A stretch of DNA of 64,000 nucleotides from Neckera pumila. Its lineage: Eukaryota > Streptophyta > Bryopsida > Hypnales > Neckeraceae. Positions within the stretch are counted from its first letter, which is position 1. Every line of letters begins with the position of its first letter. The translations under genes were made by a program, and so were the position numbers. Location: contig OZ018412.1 of the NCBI GenBank assembly GCA_963969595.1, positions 28,334,339-28,398,338 of the forward strand, given 5' to 3'. Below the pieces are notes generated by a model. The model was not told the DNA's origin. It made no database searches and saw only the letters and a list, made by a program, of their open reading frames with translations. This document shows, piece by piece, positions 47,020 through 56,797 of this stretch.

Positions 47020-49080
47020 CTGGGCTCACAAATGTCAACACTCTGTCAATGAGCAACTTCGTACCATTTAAAGCACACTCTCCCCATCAATACCGGGGCT
47101 TAGGGTTCGGTGAACCATGTTCATATCCGGTTACGTTTGCAAAAATGTGACTACGTCTATATCGAACATTGCTGTAAAGGAAACCCATATTTCGACGCAT
47201 TTGTTGCCAACATGACGACAATAATCCATGTCACAAGTCATCCAAGCGCTAAATTTACTCACCTGAGCACCAGCTAGTCCACGCACCAACAAAAAGCTTC
47301 TCTGTTCTCTCCCAAACTGCAATTGTTGTCTACAATCTAAATCCCGCAACACCAATTGAGCTGGCAAACACATCACTATCTGCCTGCATTACGGAGACCA
47401 CTCATTGACTGTTACTAAGAAGAACGCACAAAGACTAACGCCGGAATGGACCTGTGAAGAGAAACACATCAAATTCAGAAGAAAATTAAGGGAGTGAAAA
47501 ATCTGCTACGAACTCCAAATCCTTAAATCCCTAACACACAATAAATTAAGTCCACAAACAAAACCGCATTCCTGACGCTTCCGACGGCCAAATGAAGCAA
47601 GACAAGCTGCCCAAGAACGGCAAACCTCCACTGCAGCTTCAGGAGGAGCAGCTCCGTCCACAGGATCAATCAATTGCTGAGGCAAGAATTCAAGATCCAC
47701 CCATTGACTAGCATACAACCCCAGTCAGTCAATTGACTTGTCACACCCCTACTCTGACATATGACGATACCTTGTATTGGGTGAATATGACTGGAATCAG
47801 CATATATGGCACCGATTTGGCCGTTTCCAGCACGTTATTCAAATGTAACGCAAGAAAAGGTGATGGCGGAGTCGTTTCTGACCCTGTAACAACAATTATT
47901 TCTGCCATGAATTTGCTAGAAACCAAAGTGTGAAGAGGAAAGCTTAACCTGAGTTTGAATTGCTACTCTAGCGCAATCCTACGAGAGCAACATACCCAGA
48001 CAGATTTCAAGCACCAAAATGGAACCCCCCTTCTACTTTTTCCCCTATCTCAGATACGAGACGCCCGTCTTCTTCTAACACTTTGCTACTCCACATAGTC
48101 TATAAGATTCGAAGGCACAAATGTTCGAAGATTCCAACACGTTATCCCCAAAGCAACCTCTCTACCCTCACGCACTTAAAATTTTAGCTACAAATTAGCT
48201 ACAAACAGGATCCCACACAAGATCATTGCCCCAGACGCTTGCCCAATTTTCAAGCCCCCACAGTACGAATCAAATCCTCAAAAGGAGCAACAGAGATTAC
48301 ACAAAAATCTGCAGTACTACTACAACTAAAGCTTCTACTACTACGGTGAGCAATCTACAACAAGGGGCCACTGCACGCAGCAGGGACAATTACAGCTAGT
48401 GCCAGCTTGATTTGAGCTTTCGTTCGTCCTTGCAACAGAGAAATCTCTCCCCCTGCAATCCAGTGGCGAGAATTCGGGACCAAATTGGGTGAGCAACTAA
48501 CCACAAACAGAGGAACGTGCACATGATCAGCGCAAACCCGCAAAGCTCCTCGCGCTATCATCACCAACCCTGCGTAATAGTCTAGGTTTGGCCACAAGAA
48601 GCTCCAAGCTCCAAGCGTGCATTCGATTCACAATTTCAAAACGGAAAGCAATCTGGATTCCAAGGATCATCCCCAAATGAAAGCGTACTCGCCCTTTGCA
48701 ACAAACGTTCAGAGAATGTGTGTAGTAACAGCGATTCCTTGCGACAAGAATCCCAGAAAACTAATGGACGCAGCAAACAAGGACTAGGGGATTTAAGTTA
48801 TCTTGTTCAACAGAGCAGGACGGACTCCAGCAATTGCAGGATCCACTGGCTTGATTGTAACTTACTTCTTCGCGTCGACGCCATCGGACAGAGCCTCCGT
48901 CAGAATTGTAGGACTTCCGATCCAACGGAAGAACTAGCAAACTGACCACGGCCGCTCTCACCACGAAGAAAACTAATAAGGAGACCACGAAGAAAACAGA
49001 CAAGCTCACTGGTGGTGGACACGGAAGAAGGATCAAACCCTAATCTCTCGTTGTCGCGAATTCTCGTTCGATTTAGATCT
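47020..49080 (-). other. Possible 5' exons and promoter side of the A gene
   Basis: Minus-strand candidates are 47376-47266, which ends in a strong donor (GCTCAG then GTGAGT), and a frame at 47718-47506. Neither resembles a known domain. Around 49000-49080 the minus strand carries an AGATTAGGGTTTGATC leader-like sequence typical of plant 5' UTRs. The head-to-head arrangement puts a likely bidirectional promoter region near 49.05 kb. Nothing here is firm enough to call a CDS. Confidence 0.3.
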
Positions 49081-49649
49081 GGGGTTTGAAGTGATCGGTT
49101 TTAGTCTTTACTTAGGATGCGGCTGAGGATATCCGAGGATGTCAGGTTTTCGGGTAAACAGGGGTGAATGGTTTTGTTGCGGGCCAGACACCATTTCGAG
49201 GGGCGAAGAGGATTGCTTAGCCCGTGGATTTTAGAACTTCCAGTTCTGGTGTCACTCAAGGCCTGAAGGGTCCTTGGATTCTAAAAGTCGAACTGTCTGC
49301 CTTCATCAACAACAGCTATCTTGCCCGAGGCTCCTGAACAAGATGATCAGAATCCTAAAACACCGTTGCAAAGTGCGACTTGCACTGCTCAACCTCGACT
49401 GTAGAAATCGGGTCTTAGGGACTTAAAGGTGGTTGGTGAGGCTGACGCCTTTGGTGTCTCGCCATGTCCTCTTGCTGCACCAGATTGACCTGTTCGCTCA
49501 TTGAGTATCCACTGCCAGGTAAACCAAACTCTCAGAGCATAATTCCTCCCTGCTGCAGATGATCCTTTCTCTGCAGGATAGTTAACTTTGAAGCCCTTTG
49601 CATATATTGAGAGCTCGTGGGTTCTCTTCCTGCTTGGAGGTTTACTCGA

Positions 49650-51000
49650 TTAGGGTTTAGCAATTGGGAGGGAAGCGCGGACAGAATTGGAAGTTGCTGA
49701 ATAGCTCGAGGAGAGCGATTTTTGCATGATACTTTGAGTGTAGATCGAAGTCAAGGTTGCATTGGCTATGGATCCTATGGAGCTGTTTTGAGGGAGCTAT
49801 TCTTTCTGTAGTTAGGGTTTATCAATTTGGAGCTGAGAGCAGAACAGCTCAAAGGTAGCTCCAGAAGTCGCAGAGATTGATTCATGTATGATGGTCTGAG
49901 GTTAGAGTGAACTTAGATTACGGAACTTGTTGCATATATCGGGCGTTGTTCATGTGAAGCTGTCTAGGGCGATTTATTCTCCATAGTTAGGGTTTGGCAA
50001 TTCGGTGGGTAGAGCAGACGCAGTTGCAACGGGAGGAGCATATTTAAAAAGGTTGATCTCACACGATGCTTTGCGTCTAGATTGAAGTCAATTTTTTGGA
50101 AGCTCTCAGATATTGGGGTTGTTCATGTGGAGATGTTGTGGTTTATGTTCCTTGCTCTTCACAAGTTGCAATTTTGAGTAGAATTTTCAGCAGAATATTG
50201 TGTCTGTGCAAGTGCCGGTATCTGTTGCAGGGTTCTTGTAAGGGATGGAGAATCTTAGAGATTGATACTTTCACAGTTGAACTTTCCCCTGTCTAAGTTC
50301 CAGTCAAGTTTTATGAGGCTGAAGTCACTTGAAGTTGTTCATGTCGATGTCAAGCTGCTGCAGTTGTTTCTTCCTCCGTGCTTGGTGGTCTGAGAGTTCA
50401 GGGTTGAGCAGTGTGGAGAATCGAACAGACACAGATGAAAGAGAGCCTTATGCTATATGATAATTTGTTTGACTGGTGGAGCTTACTATTAAGGCTCCAT
50501 ATGTTGTTGGTGGTTGATGCAGGGAACTAGTGAGTCTTTTTTTCCCTCAGAATCCTGAGGGTTGAGCCATTTTGGAGGGAGTTCCAGAAAGCAGTTTACA
50601 GTTAACGGGGAGCGGTAGATCTGAAGAGAGGGATTCGTACTTGGAACTTTTGTGTGCGGACTGAATTGAAATTCTAGTCAATAATTTGGAAGCGGCAGAC
50701 CTTGGAATTATTGGTGCTGAAGGCCGAGAAGGAGGTATAAAATCAGACAAGCAATTGAACAGTCACACATAATATTGTGTGTCTGCTGAAGTCTAGTTTT
50801 GAAGCTTGTGTTGTGATCATTGGACGTTGCTGATGTTGAGGTTGGGTTGGTGACCCAAACTAGAATTTCTCTTCCTGCCTAGAGGTTTAGCAATTTGAAG
50901 AAGAGCAACGAACCCAGTTGAAGGGAGCTGATTGATACTTATATGCTATTTTTTCAACTTTTACTCAAGGTTTCAGACATTGCATGGATATGGAGGAGGA
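49650..51000 (+). repeat. Degenerate tandem array of about 170-bp units
   Basis: Unit starts are marked by AGGGTTTAGCAATTTGGAG-like text at about 49652, 49814, 49989, 50400, 50567 and 50882. Each is followed by AGCGNGGACAGA or AGCAGAC..., then GATTGATTCATGTATGATG-like and GTTGTTCATGTGGAG-like words. At least six diverged copies are visible; the stretch 50170-50400 is too decayed to phase. No frame persists across units. It lies in the 5' region or a long intron of the plus-strand gene and has no counterpart in the minus copy. Confidence 0.65.
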
Positions 51001-51535
51001 GCTCTTTTCAACTGGCTGGGGACGTACACTTGAAAGGGGGCCAAAGAGTTGAGGAGATTCATTCATATACTTTTTCTGATTAGGAAGTTGGATTTCTATC
51101 TGTGGTGTTACTCTGTTGTTGAAGAGGAACCGGTAGAAGCTTGTGGACACCGAGCCACAAGATGTCTGCATTAATGCACCTTTTATTGCATCATAGGCAA
51201 CAAACGAGAAGCTATTTGGGGCTTGGAGTTGGTGCACGGGTGAGTGAGTGTTGACTTATGACCATACACCTGTTCTACGGAAGTAGTTGGATGACTTGTG
51301 ACTTGTTTAAACTGAACTACCCTGGTCATGTTAGCAACTTATGTTTCCCATACATTTAGGTTCCTCGATAGCAGTATATTGATCAATACGGACTTACGCT
51401 TCTCCCAAACTGACAGGACGTGAACTTGGTTGGTTAGACGTTAAACATTCAATATTAGTACCAATGACTATCTGATGCCCAAACTGCTACCAATTGAATG
51501 TGTTTTTTGACAGACTGGGGAATTTGTGTGACCAG

Positions 51536-52268
51536 GATGTCTGTGTGATCACACTCTTGAAGTCTCCAAGGCTTATACACCCATGTTTATTATTTGTCTC
51601 AGCCTCCCATGGAGGAAGGAACAACGGATCAATTAGGTGTTCATCGTCATCAGTTTGGAGAAAACCCGATGCTTCAGGTATGTTTAATGTGGCCGCTCTC
51701 ATGTACAGAAGCGGGTGCTTTTTGTCGCTTAGGAAGAACATGAATGACATATCTGAAGTATTTAACAGTTGAATCAGGCAAAGTACAGACAATTGAGCAA
51801 GATTGGGAGGAGTATTTTGCGGATCCTTTGCAGTGGTGGGACACCAGATTTTACAAGGTATCACTAGGAATATATCTAAGGCTACCAATTAGTTGATGTT
51901 AGATATTTGTGAAAAGACATTGAGAGGTTATTTATTGCTTGTATAAGGTCTTGGGCAGGTAAACAAGAAGCGTATTACATTTTGATTGGGTTTTGAATTG
52001 AAGTGAAGGCTAATTAGATCACTCCAATGCTTAAGGACATGTGTTCTTTGATTGTTTTTTCACATTGGATTGTGGGTTGTTGGTGTGTATAGATGAATCC
52101 CAAATCACCAGACTTTAAACACAAGGTGACAATGAAAGTGCTCTGGGTAGATGGTTGGTCAACCCCACCATGGGTGAAGGCAATGGTCAAATTGGTGACT
52201 TTAAGCAAATTACCTTCTGGTGGTGGTTATCATACCAATGATTCTCTAGAGATTGTACAACTGAATAG
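51536..52268 (+). CDS. OSB-type PDF-motif exons upstream of PPR-B
   Basis: Exons 51536-51677, 51769-51857 and 52093-52268 have consensus AG/GT borders and mutually consistent phases. The translation is a Ser-rich stretch, then W-E-E-Y-F-A-D-P-L-Q-W-W-D, then N-P-K-S-P-D-F-K-H-K and L-W-V-D-G-W-S-T-P-P-W-V-K-A-M-V. W-W-D followed by P-D-F-x-H-K and L-W is the PDF motif of OSB proteins, which bind single-stranded DNA in plant mitochondria and plastids; only this motif is seen, not the OB-fold. The third exon ends at codons L-N-R at a GT donor. Spliced to an acceptor at 52532 it is in frame with PPR-B. Without that splice the frame stops at 52323. The real first exon and start were not found, so expression is uncertain. 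Confidence 0.6.
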
Positions 52269-52509
52269 GTATTGGCATGAGCATGAGTTGTCTTCCTTTG
52301 TAACAAGAATTGGGTGCAATTGACTTGCTATAGATGATGCTCACACATTGAAGGTGGATGTAATTTGTAATTTGTAATATGTTTTGTTAGGTGTAGTGTG
52401 AAGTATTGTGCTTTTAAGCAGTATAAAGACTGCATACATGCATCCAAGTATTTTTAAATTGATGGAGCAAAATTTTTCACAGTACGAAGTATGAAGGTTT
52501 TTCTTATGA

Positions 52510-54732
52510 ATGGATGGGTATGGATGGGTCAGGTTACCCAAGGGCAATTTTGGGAAGAGAATCACTTTGCCCACTAGTGCCAACGCGCCAAGCCAAGCTT
52601 TTCAAGTTAGTGGTGCAAGTACGTGCTTGCAAAGCGTAACATCCGCTAGTGAAGCAATTGATCTTTTGAAGCACCGACTACAACAGGGCATTGCAGTAGA
52701 CTCGTACTCCTATGTTGAAGTTCTGAAGCGGTGCTTGAAGCCGGAAGACCTTCCGGCAATAAAGCAGGTTCATAAGTGCACCGTTGAGAGCGGCATGCAG
52801 CAGAATACTTTTTTGGCAAACAACCTATTGAATGGATACATCAGATGTGGCAGACTGGAGGATGCACGCAAAGTGTTTGATGAACTTGTGGAGAAGAATG
52901 TTGTTAGTTGGAATGTCATGATTGGAGGTTATGCTCAGCACAGTTGTGGTAAAGACGCCCTGGAAGTTTTCCATCGCATGAGAAAGGAAGGTATGCAACC
53001 TAATGCAGTTACTTACTTGAGCATCCTGAAAGCCTGTGCGAGCCCATCAGCCTTGAAGTGGGTCGAGGAAGTTCATGCATATATCAGAGAGGGTGGGTTC
53101 GAATCAGATGTTCGTGTGGGGACTTCGCTTCTTAAAATGTATGCAAATTCTGGGAACATAAAGGAGGCAAGGAACACTTTTGCTAAGTTGGCGAGTCGCA
53201 ATGTGATTACTTGGACCGTGATGATTGGAGGACTTGCGCAACATGGCTGTGGGTCTGAAGCATATCGACTTCTTCTCCAAATGAAACGGGAAGGTCTCAA
53301 ACCAGACGCCTTTACATATGCGAGTATCCTGAATGCATGTGCAAGCGCGGGGGCTTTGGAGTGGGTCAGGGAAGTTCATAGCCATGTCCGTGAAGCCGGA
53401 TTCGAGTCAGATGTGCGTGTGGGCAACGCGCTGGTGCACATGTATGCGAAGTGTGGCAGTATCGATGATGCGCGACTAGCTTTCGACAAGATGGAGGAAC
53501 GGGACGTGATTACTTGGACCGTGATGATTGGAGGACTTGCGCAACATGGCTGTGGGTCTGAAGCATATCGACTTCTTCTCCAAATGAAACGGGATGGTCT
53601 CAAACCAGACGCCGTTACATATGCGAGTATCCTGAATGCATGTGCAAGCGCGGGGGCTTTGGAGTGGGTCAGGGAGGTTCATAGCCGTGTCCGTGAAGCC
53701 GGATTTGAGTCAGATGTGCGTGTGGGCACCGCACTGGTGCACATGTATGCGAAGTGTGGCAGTATCGATGATGCGCGACTGGCTTTCGACAAGATGGAGG
53801 AACGGGGCGTGATTACTTGGAACGTGATGATTGGTGGACTTGCAGAGCATGGATGTGGGCATGAAGCCCTGGAAGTCTTTAATACTATGATTGCAGACGG
53901 TGTGAAGCCCAGTGAGATCTCATTCGTTGCAGTGTTGTCAGCTTGTAGTCATTCAGGCCTTGTGGACGAGAGCCGTAGACATTTTTTGGCTATGACACAA
54001 GATTATGGCATCGAACCTACTGTGGTGCTTTGTAACTGCATGGTGGATGTTCTTGGCCGAGCAGGACACTTGGAGGAAGCAAAGCTCTTGATTGACAACA
54101 TGCCGGTGGAACCAAATGGTGCAACTTGGGGAGCCTTGCTTGGTGCTTGTAGAACGTACGGTAATGTGGAGTTGGGCAAACTTGCCGCTTATGAGCGTCT
54201 CAAGTTGGAGCCGATGGATGCTTCTGCATACGTGCTTCTCTCGAATATCTATGCTGCAGCTGGCAAGTGGGAGGAGGTGTCGTGGGTGCGCACTATGATG
54301 CAGGAGAGAGGCATACGCAAGGAGCCAGGGCGTAGCTGGATTGAAGTTGATAACAAGGTCCATGACTTTGTCGTAGGGGATACTTCTCACTCAGAAGCGA
54401 AGGAGATCTATGCTGAGCTGAGGAGATTGAGTGAGACAATTAAGGCCGAAGGTTACATTCCTGACACCCGGCTAGTGTTGCGGAACATGGAGGAGGAGGA
54501 GAAAGAACTTGCTCTTTGCTCCCATAGTGAGAGGTTGGCTATTGCTTATGGACTCATGCGGACACCCCTTGGACAACCAATTCGGGTGTTCAAGAACCTT
54601 CGAGTATGTTTAGATTGCCATACAGCAACCAAGTTTATGTCGAAGGTGACTAAACGAGATATTGTTGTGAGGGATGCCAATCGCTTTCACCACTTCCAAG
54701 ATGGGATGTGTTCTTGTGGTGATTACTGGTGA
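52510..54732 (+). CDS. PPR-DYW organelle RNA-editing factor (PPR-B)
   Basis: Predicted site-specific C-to-U editing factor for plastid or mitochondrial transcripts. PPR repeats (about residues 60-510, PLS type, period 101 residues per triplet) bind RNA one repeat per base, and the DYW domain is the cytidine deaminase. Visible marks: repeated N-V-x-S/T-W-N-V-M-I-G-G and A-L-V-H-M-Y-A-K-C-G; the E region with G-A-T-W-G-A-L-L-G-A-C (about 537); the PG box P-G-R-S-W-I-E-V (about 606); the deaminase residues H672-x-E674 and C700-x2-C703-H; and the terminal C734-x-C736-G-D-Y-W740. All catalytic and zinc residues are present. The Met at 52510 is the first in the frame, but conservation with PPR-A begins only at 52533, directly after an AG, so the N-terminus may instead come by splicing from the PDF exons. 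If 52510 is used, the Ser/Thr/Ala-rich first 50 residues could be a transit peptide. Confidence 0.9.
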   Translation: MDGYGWVRLPKGNFGKRITLPTSANAPSQAFQVSGASTCLQSVTSASEAIDLLKHRLQQGIAVDSYSYVEVLKRCLKPEDLPAIKQVHKCTVESGMQQNTFLANNLLNGYIRCGRLEDARKVFDELVEKNVVSWNVMIGGYAQHSCGKDALEVFHRMRKEGMQPNAVTYLSILKACASPSALKWVEEVHAYIREGGFESDVRVGTSLLKMYANSGNIKEARNTFAKLASRNVITWTVMIGGLAQHGCGSEAYRLLLQMKREGLKPDAFTYASILNACASAGALEWVREVHSHVREAGFESDVRVGNALVHMYAKCGSIDDARLAFDKMEERDVITWTVMIGGLAQHGCGSEAYRLLLQMKRDGLKPDAVTYASILNACASAGALEWVREVHSRVREAGFESDVRVGTALVHMYAKCGSIDDARLAFDKMEERGVITWNVMIGGLAEHGCGHEALEVFNTMIADGVKPSEISFVAVLSACSHSGLVDESRRHFLAMTQDYGIEPTVVLCNCMVDVLGRAGHLEEAKLLIDNMPVEPNGATWGALLGACRTYGNVELGKLAAYERLKLEPMDASAYVLLSNIYAAAGKWEEVSWVRTMMQERGIRKEPGRSWIEVDNKVHDFVVGDTSHSEAKEIYAELRRLSETIKAEGYIPDTRLVLRNMEEEEKELALCSHSERLAIAYGLMRTPLGQPIRVFKNLRVCLDCHTATKFMSKVTKRDIVVRDANRFHHFQDGMCSCGDYW
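53200..53805 (+). repeat. Near-identical 303-bp tandem repeat inside PPR-B
   Basis: Two adjacent 303-bp units (about 53200-53502 and 53503-53805) differ at only a handful of bases. Each encodes one 101-residue P-L-S triplet (W-T/N-V-M-I-G-G ... M-E-E-R). This points to recent unequal crossing-over or gene conversion, which changes the number and order of RNA-reading repeats. The pseudogene PPR-A shows the same unit repeated. Confidence 0.85.
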
Positions 54733-54847
54733 CCAAGTTGGCAATCTTGACTAATTTTTGGCTACCTTGTTTTCTGAATCTCTTAACCATGATTTTTGCA
54801 TTCAATTGTAATTTGAAAATTTTCATTGTAATTTTTCATCATTTGTG

Positions 54848-54853
54848 AATAAA
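54848..54853 (+). terminator. Possible poly(A) signal of PPR-B
   Basis: AATAAA 115 bp after the stop codon, in a T-rich context. The corresponding place downstream of PPR-A reads CAAATATAG, so the signal has been lost there. Confidence 0.45.
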
Positions 54854-56310
54854 TTTTATTGTGTTGATCATTGATTGAAAACAATTGCTTCGTTGGAAAT
54901 GACTCTTAAGGGAGGTATTCATAGAGGTTGTTGTCTCTGCATTTTCTTCAACAATGATTTTTGTGAAGAAGCTGAAATGAAAGGATGACAAATTTTAGTT
55001 AGAATTGGCCAAAGCCCCCCCTGTCTTTACAATATGCATCTTTTTGTTGGCAACTTTAAAATGTATTGAGGAGACTATTTACAAAAAAAGTGTCAAAAGT
55101 TAGAAAGATTGTCTCTAACCCTAAATCCTAACCTTTAAATTTGCTTTTGGGGTTTAGGGTTTAGGATTTACAATTGGGATGGAAGTGTATTGCTAATCAA
55201 AGCAAAAAAAATGGGATAGGTAAATGGGGATTATTAAGTTGGGATGGACATAGGTATATAATCCAAGAGAAAATGGTTACCAATTTTTTTATAATGACAA
55301 GGAAGAGAGAATTAAAAGACTCCAAATCAATAACACAAATTACCATTAAGGTTTAAATAAGGTAAGTGTGTTACGAGGTAACTTACCTTGTAAAGTAAGT
55401 TAGAAAATGGAAAAGGAAGAAAACTTTGTCATTGAATTGGATTAGGAGTGCTTTCCTAATCAATGATAAAAAAAAGTAGGCAAGGGAATAAAATGTCAAT
55501 GGGTTGGAAAAAAGTGAATTTTAGATCAATGATGAAAAAATCAACAAAGAATTTATGTTCAAGAGTTGGGATGGAAGAGTTTTGCTAACCAAGCAAAAAA
55601 GGAATGGCATTGGATTTAGGATGAAATGGCAACGACGCTAGCGTGCGAGCTTGGAGCGGTGAGCTTGTGAGCTGCGAGCGTGGAGTTTGTGAGCTTGGAG
55701 CCACCAACACACACATACACCCAAAAAAAATACAAAAATATCCCTCCAAAAAAATAAAATATAAAAAAAGAGGAAAAAAATTGCTATTTATAGTATTTTT
55801 TGGGTACCTATGATCCCTATCCCTATAACCATGGATTTAGCTTAATTTTTGCTGAAGTGTGCTAATTTCTATTTTCCAATAGTTCTAAGCTAGGATGTCC
55901 ATAAATCGCTCATTTATGAGGTGGAACTGAATTTTGGGGAGGTGAATTTGTGATTGGTAAATTCAAGAAATTTTCTTGGAAAGAGAAGTGGAATTGGCAT
56001 CTAACCAAAGTCGTTTAATATTTTTTTGGAGCTTTTGTAGAATGAAATACTATATTTTGAAGTTGAAATGTCATAATGCTCTAAAATCGGCCACTTCCTA
56101 AAATGTACACTATTTGTACATTGTTGAAGGCTATATAAAAGCAACATGTATAGGTACTGTACATTTGAGGAGTTGGTCCATTTTAGAGCCTTATGCGCTT
56201 TTAGAACCTCCTACTTTATACATTGGACCTTGTGTGTATTGAAGAACATGTACATATTAGTGTAGACCATGTACATTCAGCTTTAGGAGTAGCATTAGTC
56301 ACTTAGTTAG
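54854..56310. other. Gene-free stretch with inverted telomere-like words
   Basis: At 55116-55172 the words CTAACCCTAAATCCTAACC and GGGGTTTAGGGTTTAGGATT face each other across about 20 bp, an inverted pair of short telomere-like tracts. An AGC-rich tract (GAGCTTGGAGCGGTGAGC) lies near 55650. No coding region. Confidence 0.45.
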
Positions 56311-56588
56311 TGTTAGAGTTCATTCGGTATTGCTCATAGTCAAAGGCAGCCCATAGTGGTTAGTTATCCCACATGGTTTGTGGATAACTAGTGAAAGGCT
56401 TCTAGTATGAGATCAGCCCACTCATGGGTCTTTGTATCTTCCTACCATCTAAGTAAAGCCTTTCTTCCATTCACTACATTGTAATCTCAATAGTGTGCAT
56501 AGTTATTCACTTTCATCTAGCACTACAAGTCCACTTCATACAATTTTAGTTTTTTGTAATACAACAACTACAAAGACTTTATCTAACA
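56311..56588. mobile_element. Probable copia-type solo LTR, 278 bp
   Basis: Starts TGTTAGAG and ends TCTAACA, the inverted TG...CA ends of an LTR. It contains words common in plant copia LTRs, such as TTAGTTATCCCACATGG and GATCAGCCCACTCATGGGT. No partner LTR or retroelement genes are nearby. A clean 5-bp target duplication was not found (flanks GTTAG and CTACT). Confidence 0.5.
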
Positions 56589-56797
56589 CTACTTACCAAA
56601 AAAATGGTAGGCAATATTCAGCATGTACTACTCAGTAAAAAAAAAAAAAAAGGGAAATGAATACACGAGTACGTAAACAATGTCCATTCCCAAACTTCCA
56701 AATGTTTCCAATCTTAAAAAATGTAAATGAATACATTACGAATGAAGTACACCACAACATGTAGATTTTCCTACTCCACGAAACTGATTATCTCTAC

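Noticed and set aside
48355..49036. Minus-strand ORFs as first exons of the A gene
   Set aside because: No recognised domain, no conserved counterpart in the plus copy, and no splice borders that could be verified.
51487..51888. Minus-strand ORF of 133 codons
   Set aside because: Antisense to the PDF-motif exons, which have matching exon borders and frame in the inverted copy.
53073..54390. Minus-strand ORFs opposite PPR-B, including 145 codons at 53953-54390
   Set aside because: Shadows of the PPR-DYW coding strand; the same shadows appear opposite PPR-A.
56311..56588. Interpretation as a hAT-type element with AGTGTTAGA ends
   Set aside because: No 8-bp duplication (ACTTAGTT against ACTTACCA); the internal words fit a copia LTR better.
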